Shown here in pieces: positions 1-7,394 of a DNA stretch of 29,495 nt. This DNA is from an uncultured Oscillospiraceae bacterium. GTDB lineage: Bacteria > Bacillota > Clostridia > Oscillospirales > Oscillospiraceae. The number at the start of each line of letters is the position of its first letter. The first letter of the stretch is position 1. The notes below the pieces were generated by a model. The model made no database searches and was not told the DNA's origin. It saw only the letters and a program-made list of their open reading frames with translations. The DNA is taken from the NCBI GenBank assembly GCA_934615645.1, contig CAKTTR010000022.1, forward strand, positions 1-29,495, in the 5' to 3' direction. The position numbers and the translations under genes were made by a program.

Positions 1-2157
1 GGTCAGGCCCTGCATCATCGCCATGGCGACCAATGCAGAATCCATCACCGGCCGCACCGCCTTCGGCGCGCCGTTGGAGTTGTTAGACAGGCCGCCGGTG
101 GATTTCAGGCCCTCGTCACTGAACATCTTGATGGCCTCCAGGACCTCCATCTGCTTGTCCTGCATGCCCTTGACGACGAGGAACAGCGGGTCGAACCACA
201 GGTCCGTCGCCTCCATACCCAGCTGCAGGCCGCGCTCGAGCATCGTATGGCAGTGGGCCATACGCTCGTCATTGTCCTTGGCGATGCCGTCGGCAGAGCA
301 CAGGGCGATGACGATGGCGTCGTTATCCGCCGCCAGGTCGATGTTGGAAATTCTGGAACCGGCGTCGGCAGAGTTGATGATGGGCTTGCCGTTGGACCGG
401 TTGTAGACGCGGATGCCCGCCTCAATGGCCCGCTTGTTGGCCGTATCCAGGGCCAGCGGGACGTTATTGAAATTCTCCTGCAGCAGCTTGACAGCCCAGG
501 TCATCAGCTGTGGACCATTGGACTCGGCAGGGCCGATGTTGACATCCAGATAGGTCGCGCCCGCCTTGATCTGCTCTGCCGCCCGCTTCAGAATGGGCTC
601 CGGATCCATATTGTCCATCGCCTTGTGGATGACCGGGGAGATGCAGTGGATGCGCTCGCCGATGGTGACGAATTTCTTTGAGGCCGGGTCATGATGCCCA
701 TAGGTCACGCCCATGTCGACGACCTTGATCTCGGGGATGACGATCTTGTCGAAGTCCACCGGGGCGTCGGCCTTGGCCTCCTGCTTCTCCGTTGCCGCGG
801 CCTTGGCCGCCGCGACAGCTGCCGCCGCCTTCAAATGCTCGCCGTCCTTCAAATAGCGGACCAGCTCGACCGCCTCCCGGGTGCCGACGACGACATTCCA
901 ATCCGGCAGCTTATCCTGAATTTCGCCCTTCATGACGGCGACCTTGCCCGGCAGCACCAGGGTCCGGGAGTTGATCTTATTGGCAACGTCAAATTCGTCC
1001 ATAAACTTTTTGACGGTGCTGGAAGAGAATTTGCCCGCTGCCCAAGCCGTCAGGACAGACATGCCGGAGGCGTCCGTGATCAGCAGGTTGACCGGCACCT
1101 TCGACCGCTCCAGCTCGCCGGAGACGAGGAAGTAGGTCAGCGCAAAGTCGACCGTCAGCAGGCACGGCGAATCCGCCGTCGCACCGTTCATCGGGTAGAT
1201 GCCCGGGGCGACCTTCATGGGCTTCTGCGGGTCGGTATAGATATTCTGGCGCAGGCCGAACAGCGGCAGCGCCTGGGCGTAGGACATCTGCTCCATCACC
1301 AGGATGGAGCCGTATTTGACGGTAAACAGCGACGCCAGCGCCGTCTGCAGGTGTGCGTCGCCCCAGGCCAGGCGGGCGATGTTCACGATGGAAGGATAGC
1401 CCAGCGTCCGGACGCCGTCCAAAATCGCGCCGCGGCGGGCTTCGACGGCGTTGGCAAACGTTTCCTTGACCGTCTTGCCGGTGACATCGAGGAGCAGGTT
1501 CTTGTTGCCCGCCTTCTCCAGCTTTTCGACGGTATCATAAATCTCCGCCAGGCTCTCGCCGCCGACAGCCAGGACGGCCTTGCCGCCGACTGCGGCCTGC
1601 ATGGCCTCCCAGTTCTGCGCGTTGACACCGTCAATGACGGCCTCGGGGCACGCTGCGACGACAGCCGCCGCGGCGTCCGGGTCCGCCGTCTCGACGATGA
1701 CGCCCCGGCCGGTGGCCGCTGCCTTCTGGGCAAAGCGCACCAGCTTCTCGGTATCGCGCCCGGCGTCGTGCACAAAGACGAATTCGACATATTCCCGCTC
1801 GCCGATGCGCTCGTAATCGACTTTTTCCAGCTGGGCCAGCGCCGCGTCTGCCGCCGCGTCGTCCAGACAGTCGCCCACCTGCACGGCGTAGACATTCCGG
1901 TTGACCAGCGTCTTCTCATGCCGGAACAGGACGGTCTCGCCGCCCAGCTTATGGCCCGCCGCCGTGATGGTCTTCATCGGCGGCGCCGTCGCCTCGGACA
2001 GCAGCGCGATGGCCTCTTTGGACATATACGGGCACTTCGTAATCGGCAACGCCCCCTGAGCGACCTTCATGCAGAAGGCCATACAGGTCGGCACGCCGCA
2101 TTCTTTACAGTTTTTCTTCGGAGACAGCTTAAAAATATCCAATCCCTTGACAGCCAT
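1..2157 (-). CDS. acsC-acsE: Corrinoid iron-sulfur protein large subunit fused to methyl-THF methyltransferase (AcsC-AcsE), 3' end beyond window
   Basis: One uninterrupted frame of 719 codons runs from an ATG at 2157 off the left edge; I read every codon and found no stop. Residues 1-60 carry the [4Fe-4S] motif with Cys17, Cys20, Cys25 and Cys42, the spacing of AcsC. The TIM-barrel and C-terminal B12-binding regions follow to about residue 440. An Ala/Lys-rich linker (about 440-480) leads into an AcsE (pterin-binding, DHPS-like) domain that starts near Gly500 (IGERIH). It shows the methyl-THF site residues Asp571 (ALDTAN), Asn595 (IINSAD), Asp656 (FDPLF) and Asn692 (GLSNNSN). AcsE transfers the methyl group of methyl-THF to the cobalt of AcsC/AcsD, which hands it to acetyl-CoA synthase; normally these are two proteins. 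GGGGAGG lies 8 nt before the start, 16 nt after acsD. About 40 residues of AcsE probably lie outside. Met482 has only a weak AAGG upstream, so internal initiation is possible but not needed. Confidence 0.93.
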   Translation of the reverse strand, partial: MAVKGLDIFKLSPKKNCKECGVPTCMAFCMKVAQGALPITKCPYMSKEAIALLSEATAPPMKTITAAGHKLGGETVLFRHEKTLVNRNVYAVQVGDCLDDAAADAALAQLEKVDYERIGEREYVEFVFVHDAGRDTEKLVRFAQKAAATGRGVIVETADPDAAAAVVAACPEAVIDGVNAQNWEAMQAAVGGKAVLAVGGESLAEIYDTVEKLEKAGNKNLLLDVTGKTVKETFANAVEARRGAILDGVRTLGYPSIVNIARLAWGDAHLQTALASLFTVKYGSILVMEQMSYAQALPLFGLRQNIYTDPQKPMKVAPGIYPMNGATADSPCLLTVDFALTYFLVSGELERSKVPVNLLITDASGMSVLTAWAAGKFSSSTVKKFMDEFDVANKINSRTLVLPGKVAVMKGEIQDKLPDWNVVVGTREAVELVRYLKDGEHLKAAAAVAAAKAAATEKQEAKADAPVDFDKIVIPEIKVVDMGVTYGHHDPASKKFVTIGERIHCISPVIHKAMDNMDPEPILKRAAEQIKAGATYLDVNIGPAESNGPQLMTWAVKLLQENFNNVPLALDTANKRAIEAGIRVYNRSNGKPIINSADAGSRISNIDLAADNDAIVIALCSADGIAKDNDERMAHCHTMLERGLQLGMEATDLWFDPLFLVVKGMQDKQMEVLEAIKMFSDEGLKSTGGLSNNSNGAPKAVRPVMDSALVAMAMMQGLT

Positions 2158-2173
2158 AGCTACAACCTCCCCC

Positions 2174-3118
2174 TCAGACCAATGCGTCGATCATCTTGCC
2201 GATGGCGGTGATGGATGCCGGATGCCGCAGGATGACAGCGTCCGACCCGCAAGCCAGACAGGCTGCCGCCGTGGCGACCTCCATGTCGATGCCGCGGTTT
2301 TCCGCGTCGCCCCACTCGGGCATCTCCGCTTCGGGCATGACCGATTCCTTCACGCCCCAGGTCTCCGGCGAGATGGGGGTCATGATCGGCATCTGCAGCT
2401 GGGCGTCGTTCTGGCCCAGGGCTGCCGCACGGATGCGGTCCAGCGTCGAGGCGACGTATTCAAAGCCGTAGCCTGCCGCCGCGCTGCCCGCCTGCATGAC
2501 GATGGAGCCGGGGTTGACGCCCAGCTGGGTCATGACGGTATTGAGCTGCTTGGCCAGGTTGATATCCACCGCCGACTCCGCGCCGACCTTCTGGCCATAG
2601 GCCAAGGCCGCCGAAGCGCCGACTGCCTTGTAGTTTTCCTCCCGGGCGGAGAGGACCAGAATATTCTTGCCCGCCAGGGCCTCAGAGACCTTGGCAAAGA
2701 TCTCCGCGTCCTTTTCCACATTCTTGCAGCCCAGGATGACCAGCGGCAGCGCAATGCGGTCTGCCACTTCCTTGCACAGGGCGACGCATTCATCGACCGA
2801 CTTGTTCGCGCCGTTGGGGTCGGCCCCCTCCAGGTGCAGGGCAATGAACGAAACATGCTCCATCGTCTGGGCCCGCTCGGCCATATCGGCAACGGTGGCG
2901 CAGCCTGCGTAGAATTCCTGCAGGCCCGGCTGCGGATACGCCGCCAGACCGAGGTCCGTCACCTCCATGCCGATCTTCGGCGCGTTGGCCGTCTCGGCGT
3001 CAAAGGTGTAGAACGGAAGCGTGCTGCCGCCGCCGATGGTCACGGCCTTGTCGCCCGTCCCGATGGTGACTTCGTTGATCTTGGCGTTACTTGTGTGTTT
3101 TTTGGGAACGAAAGCCAT
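2174..3118 (-). CDS. acsD: Corrinoid iron-sulfur protein small subunit (AcsD)
   Basis: A 314-residue protein, close to the usual length of the CFeSP small (delta) subunit. With AcsC it forms the heterodimer that carries the methyl-cobalamin intermediate of the acetyl-CoA pathway in the cytoplasm. The N-terminus (MAFVPKKHTSNAKINEV) and a following TIM-barrel-like sequence, with segments such as GMEVTDLGL, FIALHLEGADPNG and LVILGCKNVEKD, match the family. AGGGGGA is the likely ribosome binding site. It sits 22 nt after cooC and 16 nt before acsC-acsE, so the three are almost certainly cotranscribed with metF. Nothing is missing or broken. Confidence 0.93.
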   Translation of the reverse strand: MAFVPKKHTSNAKINEVTIGTGDKAVTIGGGSTLPFYTFDAETANAPKIGMEVTDLGLAAYPQPGLQEFYAGCATVADMAERAQTMEHVSFIALHLEGADPNGANKSVDECVALCKEVADRIALPLVILGCKNVEKDAEIFAKVSEALAGKNILVLSAREENYKAVGASAALAYGQKVGAESAVDINLAKQLNTVMTQLGVNPGSIVMQAGSAAAGYGFEYVASTLDRIRAAALGQNDAQLQMPIMTPISPETWGVKESVMPEAEMPEWGDAENRGIDMEVATAAACLACGSDAVILRHPASITAIGKMIDALV

Positions 3119-3140
3119 ATTGTTTCCCCCTATTCTAACT

Positions 3141-3908
3141 CTAAATGTTTAACGATTTGAAAATTTCCCGCAGCGCCTGCTTACTCTTGGCGTCCGCCGC
3201 AATATGCGCGCTGGGCTGCCCGGCGCAGTCGGCGTCATAGACCGCCTCGTCCTGGGGCACGACGCCTGCCAGCTCCAGCCCATTGGCCTCGATCTCCTCC
3301 AGCACACCGGGGTTCAGCTTCCCCTCCGGCGCCCGGTTGACAATCAAGCGGACCCGCCCCGGCGTCAGATGCAGGTCCTGGGCCAGCTGGGCGATGCGGC
3401 CCACGGCCTGGATGCCCCGGCGGGAGCAGTCGGAGACCAGCAGCAGCGTGTCTACATGGGGCAGCGTGCCCCGGGCGATGTACTCCATCCCGGCTTCGTT
3501 GTCGATGACGGTATAGCGGTACTGGCCGGTGTATTTTTCCAGCTGGGCCTGCAAAATGCCGTTGACAAAGCAGTAGCAGCCCTTGCCCTGGGTCCGGCCC
3601 ATGACGAGCATGTCAAAGTCGTCCTCCTCCGCCAGCGCTTCGCTGAAGCGGAATTCGGCGTACTCCGCCTTTGTCATGCCGCCGGGGATAACGTCCCCTC
3701 GCTTTTCCGCCTGGGCCATATCCTCCCGGATCTCGCCCAGGGTCGTCCCCGCTTCGACGCCCAGGACCTCATTGAGGTTGGAGTTGGCGTCTGCGTCCAC
3801 GACGAGAACGGGCGTCTTGCGCTGGCTGACCAGATAGTCGACCAGCATCCCGCAGATCGTCGTCTTTCCCACACCGCCTTTTCCGGCGATGGCAATCGTT
3901 TGTGTCAT
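3141..3908 (-). CDS. cooC: CooC-type nickel-insertion ATPase for CO dehydrogenase/acetyl-CoA synthase
   Basis: A 255-residue MinD/NifH-like ATPase. It opens with a deviant Walker A, AGKGGVGKTT (residues 8-17), and has VVDADANSNL near 37-45. A CYC pair at Cys111-Cys113 corresponds to the CxC motif that binds nickel at the dimer interface in CooC proteins. The family uses ATP to mature the Ni-Fe-S clusters of CO dehydrogenase (CooC) or of acetyl-CoA synthase (AcsF); sequence alone does not tell me which. AAGGAG precedes the ATG by 8 nt. It sits between metF (38 nt upstream) and acsD (22 nt downstream), which supports a maturation role in this acs operon. The CODH catalytic subunit itself is not in the window. 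Confidence 0.92.
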   Translation of the reverse strand: MTQTIAIAGKGGVGKTTICGMLVDYLVSQRKTPVLVVDADANSNLNEVLGVEAGTTLGEIREDMAQAEKRGDVIPGGMTKAEYAEFRFSEALAEEDDFDMLVMGRTQGKGCYCFVNGILQAQLEKYTGQYRYTVIDNEAGMEYIARGTLPHVDTLLLVSDCSRRGIQAVGRIAQLAQDLHLTPGRVRLIVNRAPEGKLNPGVLEEIEANGLELAGVVPQDEAVYDADCAGQPSAHIAADAKSKQALREIFKSLNI

Positions 3909-3946
3909 AGCTTGTGCTCCTTGCGCCGGGCCGCGCCTGGCATTTT

Positions 3947-4873
3947 TTACAGATCGACGATGCCGGACTCCTTGACCAGCCGCGTCACATCCTCATATTT
4001 ATTCAGCGCATACAGATGGATGCCGTCAATACCGCAGGCTCTGTATTCGTCGATGAGGCCGATGGTGTATTCCATACCGGCCTCCTTGAAGTCCGCCTTC
4101 TTCTGGGCGATGGACTCCTCCGACTCGTTCGGGGCGAAGGGGTTCGGGAAGATCCAGTGCTTGGAGATGAGCTCCGTCAGGGCTCTGGGCATGACGCAGC
4201 CGTTGCGGCTCAGCGCCATATTGATCGTCGCGCCCATATCCAGGACCGGCATGATGCCCACATCCACCGGCAGCCAGACACCCGCGTTGCGGATGGCCTC
4301 GAGCCAGTAGCGGAACTGGTCCATATCCCAGCACAGCTGGGTCATAATATAATCCGCGCCTTCGTCCTGCTTCTGCTTCAGGAAGGAGATATCCGCCTCC
4401 AGGCTCCGACAGGCGATGTGCCCCTCCGGGGAGCCCGCCACGGCGATACAGAATTTGTCGCCAAACTCCTGGCGGACGAATTTGACCAGCTCCGTCGCGT
4501 AGTGCAGGTCGCCGCCGGTGCCCGTCCAGCCATAGGGCAGGTCGCCCCGCAGGGCCAGCATATGGTCAATGCCGTGGTCCAGATACTTCTGCAGCTGCTC
4601 CTTGATGCCCTCACGGGTATTGCCGATGCAGGTGAAATGCGTCACGGGCGTGCATTTGCCGTCGGCCTTGATCTTGGAAAGTACATCCAGATTCCGCCCG
4701 ACGTTCGTGCCGCCCGCGCCATAAGTGCAAGAGATATAATCCGGGTGCAGTGCATACAGATGATCCAGCACGCCGTTCTCTCCACAAAGCTTTTCCATGC
4801 CCCGGTCCGTCTTCGGCGGGAACACTTCAAAAGAAAACGCCGCCCGTTTTTCCATGATCTCAGAAACCTTCAT
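3947..4873 (-). CDS. metF: Methylenetetrahydrofolate reductase (MetF)
   Basis: A 308-residue FAD-dependent TIM-barrel enzyme that reduces 5,10-methylene-THF to 5-methyl-THF, the substrate of the AcsE domain encoded downstream. The N-terminal FSFEVFPPK carries the likely catalytic Glu16; CTYGAGGT (about 50-57) and the LALRGD-type pterin/flavin loop are also typical. AGGAGG lies 7-8 nt before the ATG. It is the first gene of the leftward acs operon and has its own candidate promoter at 4957-4985. Acetogen MetF often works with a zinc-binding partner, MetV, encoded alongside; no metV is seen here, though it could lie beyond the left edge. Methionine synthesis is a second possible role, but the operon context favours acetogenesis. 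Confidence 0.93.
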   Translation of the reverse strand: MKVSEIMEKRAAFSFEVFPPKTDRGMEKLCGENGVLDHLYALHPDYISCTYGAGGTNVGRNLDVLSKIKADGKCTPVTHFTCIGNTREGIKEQLQKYLDHGIDHMLALRGDLPYGWTGTGGDLHYATELVKFVRQEFGDKFCIAVAGSPEGHIACRSLEADISFLKQKQDEGADYIMTQLCWDMDQFRYWLEAIRNAGVWLPVDVGIMPVLDMGATINMALSRNGCVMPRALTELISKHWIFPNPFAPNESEESIAQKKADFKEAGMEYTIGLIDEYRACGIDGIHLYALNKYEDVTRLVKESGIVDL

Positions 4874-4956
4874 GCTAAACGCCTCCTAAATAATATACAA
4901 TGGGATAATTGATCATTGCACTTTGCATATCGAAAAAATCTTATCGGTATATTTTG

Positions 4957-4985
4957 ATCGTATCACAATCACACGCGAATTGCAA
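4957..4985 (-). promoter_or_regulatory. Candidate sigma-A promoter of the metF-acs operon
   Basis: On the minus strand, TTGCAA (4980-4985) is followed after 17 nt by TACGAT (4957-4962), preceded by TGA as an extended -10. It lies about 85 nt upstream of the metF ATG in an AT-rich gap (4874-5066) between cooT and metF. The match is moderate (4/6 and 4/6), so read-through from the upstream cooT promoter is also possible. Confidence 0.45.
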
Positions 4986-5066
4986 CCTAAATAACTTTTC
5001 GTTTTGCTCAATTATTTTTATCCCCGGTATACTGCCGGAGCGCGCCGGTTCCTGCCCAGCGCGGCG

Positions 5067-5270
5067 TTATTGCAGCGGCTCGGTCCGCTCCTTGACGACG
5101 GCGTAGCCGTCCACCAGCGATGCCATGACCAGCTCCCCCTGCAGGGCCATCTGGCGGTCCAGCAGGTCGGTCAGAACGACCATGCCGTCATGACAGGCGA
5201 TCTCTTTGACATTTTTCATCAGGATGTTCTGCTCTGTCACCGCATCCCGATAGATCGTGGAAAGGCACAT
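5067..5270 (-). CDS. cooT: CooT-family nickel-binding protein
   Basis: A 67-residue protein starting MCLSTIYRD. CooT proteins are about 60-65 residues long, start with Met-Cys and bind Ni(II) through Cys2; they are encoded near CO dehydrogenase genes and thought to help deliver nickel. The conserved core is visible: IACHDGMVVLTDLLDRQ followed by a GELVMASLVDGYAVV beta segment. AAGGAGG lies 8 nt before the ATG. It is 26 nt downstream of the His-rich gene, so the two probably share the strong promoter at 5577-5605. The link to the metF-acs operon, about 190 nt downstream in the same direction, supports a role in nickel supply to CODH/ACS. Confidence 0.82.
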   Translation of the reverse strand: MCLSTIYRDAVTEQNILMKNVKEIACHDGMVVLTDLLDRQMALQGELVMASLVDGYAVVKERTEPLQ

Positions 5271-5296
5271 ACTTACGACCTCCTTTTCCTTTCTTT

Positions 5297-5539
5297 TTAC
5301 GCCTGCAGTGCCGCCAGCGCTTCTTCCAGCTTGCGATTGCCGCGTTCAAAATCCGCCACCGCCTGCAAGACCGTCTCGGAGACCGGCTGCTTGCCTGCCT
5401 CGACCAGCTGCTGGGCCAGGCCCGCCAGCTCCTTGGCGTGGGCTTCGTTGTGGTGCACCATATAGTGCATCAGCGCCGTCAGCTCCTCCTGGGGCGTCGC
5501 GCCGTGGTCATGAGCATGGCTATGGGTATGTTCGTGCAT
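5297..5539 (-). CDS. Small histidine-rich protein, probable metal-binding
   Basis: 80 residues starting MHEHTHSHAHDHG: six His alternate through the first twelve positions. A short helical region follows with a second His cluster (MHYMVHHNEAHAKEL), then an amphipathic helix ending FERGNRKLEEALAALQA. I chose the ATG at 5539 because GAGGTG and a consensus promoter lie just upstream; the frame stays open further upstream, but that extension overlaps the divergent gene and promoters. I know of no assigned function. The His run, the cooT partner 26 nt downstream and the acs neighbourhood suggest binding or storage of nickel or another divalent metal. It has no signal peptide or membrane segment, so it should be cytoplasmic. 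Confidence 0.75.
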   Translation of the reverse strand: MHEHTHSHAHDHGATPQEELTALMHYMVHHNEAHAKELAGLAQQLVEAGKQPVSETVLQAVADFERGNRKLEEALAALQA

Positions 5540-5576
5540 TTCCCTGCACCTCGATTCCTTCTTTATTTTTGGCCCC

Positions 5577-5605
5577 ATTATACCGCACACGTTGGGACTT
5601 GTCAA
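5577..5605 (-). promoter_or_regulatory. Perfect consensus sigma-A promoter for the His-rich/cooT transcript
   Basis: On the minus strand TTGACA (5600-5605) and TATAAT (5577-5582) are both exact and separated by exactly 17 nt. The -10 ends 37 nt upstream of the His-rich ATG. A promoter this strong is usually kept in check by a repressor, and a CsoR-type gene is divergent from it. Confidence 0.85.
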
Positions 5606-5662
5606 ATAGCTACTAATCCGGTAGGCACATTTGTTGATCCCGCCGTTTTTTCCGTTTTCCGC

Positions 5663-5691
5663 TTGCAAGCGGGCGCTTTTGCTGGTATGAT
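5663..5691 (+). promoter_or_regulatory. Candidate sigma-A promoter of the CsoR-type regulator gene
   Basis: TTGCAA (5663-5668), a 17-nt spacer and TATGAT (5686-5691) lie about 70 nt before the regulator ATG at 5762. Back to back with the consensus promoter at 5577-5605, it leaves about 57 nt between the two -35 boxes as room for operators. Confidence 0.65.
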
Positions 5692-5761
5692 AGCAGTAAA
5701 CGGCCATACCGCGGCCGTTTCTCGTCAAAAGCAGCCAATTCTCCGCGAAAGGAGCCCGCCC

Positions 5762-6133
5762 ATGGAGCATTCTCACAGCACCCCAGCGCACCACGAGCAT
5801 ACCGATCATCCAGACCATCCAGATCATCACGAGCACCACGAGCACGGCGCATCCCACGGCCCGCATGGGCACGTACACGAGAACCAGAAGGCCGTCGTCA
5901 ACCGGCTGGCCCGGGCCATCGGGCATTTGGAAAAGGTCAAGCGCATGGTCGAATCCGGCGTTGACTGCGCCGAGGTCCTCATCCAGCTGGCCGCCGTCCG
6001 CAGCGCCATCGACAACACTGGAAAAATCATCCTGCAGGACCACCTGCGCCACTGCATCGTCGACGCCGTCGAACGCGATGACCGCCAGGCCATCGACGAC
6101 CTCTGCAACGCCATTGATAAATATATGAAATAA
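5762..6133 (+). CDS. CsoR/RcnR-family metal-sensing repressor with His-rich N-terminal extension
   Basis: 123 residues. The first 40 contain 16 His; residues 41-123 are an all-helical CsoR/RcnR/FrmR (DUF156) domain, recognisable from QKAVVNRLARAIGHLEKVKRM and LIQLAAVRSAI. Family members are tetrameric repressors that leave DNA on binding metal or aldehyde. The ligands here are Cys69, His94 and Cys98, the Cys-x24-His-x3-Cys spacing of copper-type CsoR rather than the His-Cys-His-His set of nickel/cobalt RcnR. AAAGGAG lies 7-8 nt before the ATG. It is divergent from the His-rich/cooT genes and 25 nt upstream of the DUF975 gene. Its metal is uncertain: the ligands suggest copper, while the neighbours and His tail suggest nickel or cobalt. 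Confidence 0.85.
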   Translation: MEHSHSTPAHHEHTDHPDHPDHHEHHEHGASHGPHGHVHENQKAVVNRLARAIGHLEKVKRMVESGVDCAEVLIQLAAVRSAIDNTGKIILQDHLRHCIVDAVERDDRQAIDDLCNAIDKYMK

Positions 6134-6158
6134 CCCTATTTTTAAAGGAGGCCCCTTT

Positions 6159-7277
6159 ATGCATCCACGTGCCAAACAGCTGCGGCAGATCGCCCGCGGC
6201 AATCAAAACAAACACTTCTGGTGGGCCGTGCTCATCACCCTGCTCGCCGTACTTTTGGCGGGCGACCTCGCATCCGGTATAAACCTGAGCGTCAACTTGG
6301 GAGATACCCTGAGAAAAACTTCCATCAACCTCTACACCAGCGTCTATGTGATGGATGACGCTCTGTTCGGCCCTCACGATCTGTCCTCGAACCCGCTGCT
6401 CTCCGCCCTGGCCAGCTTGAGCACCCTGCTGGGCCTGGCCTCCATGGTCATCGGCGGCGCGGTCCATTGGGGCTTTGCCCGGTACCTCCTGCAGACGCAT
6501 GACGCCGACTGCAAGCGCCCCTGCGCCACGCTGTTTTCCGGCTTTTCCTACTTCGGCAAGCTCCTCGGCCTGTACTGGCTGCTGGCGCTGAAGGTTTTCC
6601 TCTGGGCGCTCATCCCCATCGGCGTCATGGTGCTGGGCATGGTCCTCATCGGCCTTCTTGCCGTCGCCGGTATGGGGTGGTTCTCCCTGGCGTTTCTTCC
6701 CCTCGTCGTGGTGGCCATGCTGGCCGCCAGCATCCCAGCCATCTGCGCAAAATATCGCTACAGCATGTCCTACTATCTCATGGTCGAAAACCCGGACCTC
6801 GGCGTCAGCGAGTGCATCCAGTGCTCCATCAACCTGATGCGCGGGCATAAAAACCGCCTGTTCTGCCTGGACATTAGCTTCATCGGCTGGTATCTGCTCA
6901 GCGGCCTGACCTGCGGCATCCTCGCGGTGCTGTACGTGCTGCCGTACCACGCCTTTGCCCGCACGGCGTTCTACCGCGACCTTGTCCCGGCCCAGCCGGT
7001 GAGCAAGCTCTGGCGCGACGCCGCCCCGGCTCCGCAGCCCGGCCCCCAGTCCTCTGCCGCCTGGCAGCAGAGCGCTCCGCAGCAGCAAGCCCCGCAGCAG
7101 AGCGCAGGCTTTGCCCCCCTTGCCCCCGCGCCGCAGCAGCCTGTCGAACCGGACGCCGTGCCCACACAGCAGCCGGAGCAGCCCACGCAAGCGCCGCAGG
7201 AATCTGCCCAGGCACCGCAAACGCCCGAACAGCCGCAGCAGTCTGCGCAGCCGTCTGACCAGGCGCCGCAAATTTAA
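6159..7277 (+). CDS. DUF975-type integral membrane protein with Gln/Pro-rich tail
   Basis: 372 residues with hydrophobic segments near 21-37, 82-105, 134-168, 175-197 and 236-262. The block AKYRYSMSYYLMVENPDLG, followed by MRGHKNRLFCLDISFIGW and a final LPYHAFARTAFYRDL, is the hallmark of Firmicutes DUF975 proteins, whose function is unknown. From about residue 276 the chain becomes a low-complexity Pro/Gln/Ala tail of roughly 95 residues, probably cytoplasmic. AAAGGAGG lies 7 nt before the ATG, 25 nt after the CsoR-type gene, so cotranscription and metal control are possible but unproven. A strong terminator follows 18 nt after the stop. Confidence 0.8.
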   Translation: MHPRAKQLRQIARGNQNKHFWWAVLITLLAVLLAGDLASGINLSVNLGDTLRKTSINLYTSVYVMDDALFGPHDLSSNPLLSALASLSTLLGLASMVIGGAVHWGFARYLLQTHDADCKRPCATLFSGFSYFGKLLGLYWLLALKVFLWALIPIGVMVLGMVLIGLLAVAGMGWFSLAFLPLVVVAMLAASIPAICAKYRYSMSYYLMVENPDLGVSECIQCSINLMRGHKNRLFCLDISFIGWYLLSGLTCGILAVLYVLPYHAFARTAFYRDLVPAQPVSKLWRDAAPAPQPGPQSSAAWQQSAPQQQAPQQSAGFAPLAPAPQQPVEPDAVPTQQPEQPTQAPQESAQAPQTPEQPQQSAQPSDQAPQI

Positions 7278-7295
7278 CGCATCGAACGCAACTTT

Positions 7296-7330
7296 CCCGC
7301 CTGTGCTGGCCCACAGGCGGGAATTTTTTT
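7296..7330 (+). terminator. Intrinsic terminator after the DUF975 gene
   Basis: A perfect 10-bp stem, CCCGCCTGTG with CACAGGCGGG, encloses a 6-nt loop and is followed by AATTTTTTT. Confidence 0.9.
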
Positions 7331-7351
7331 CAAAAAAACGCAAAAATTCTC

Positions 7352-7379
7352 TTGCTATTTGCGAAAAAAAGACTACAAT
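7352..7379 (+). promoter_or_regulatory. Candidate promoter of the folT-folC transcript
   Basis: TTGCTA (7352-7357), a 16-nt spacer and TACAAT (7374-7379) lie just upstream of the THF riboswitch, placing the likely transcript start a few nt before the aptamer. Confidence 0.55.
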
Positions 7380-7394
7380 AAGGCTATCCAATAT

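Noticed and set aside
691..2211. Long plus-strand open frame (506 codons) opposite acsC-acsE
   Set aside because: Antisense shadow of a GC-rich gene: its sequence is low-quality, Arg/Gln/His-rich and matches no family, while the minus strand reads as clear AcsC-AcsE.
2069..4310. Plus-strand open frames of more than 360 codons opposite acsD, cooC and metF
   Set aside because: Shadows of well-identified minus-strand genes, with no ribosome binding site and no recognisable domains.
5010..5066. Possible terminator between cooT and metF (CCGG/CCGG dyad near 5025-5040)
   Set aside because: Stem of only 4 bp with an irregular T-run; too weak to separate the two transcription units.
5540..6202. Extended minus-strand frame upstream of the His-rich gene
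   Set aside because: It runs antisense through the CsoR-type gene and across both promoters; the ATG at 5539 with a promoter 37 nt upstream is the credible start.
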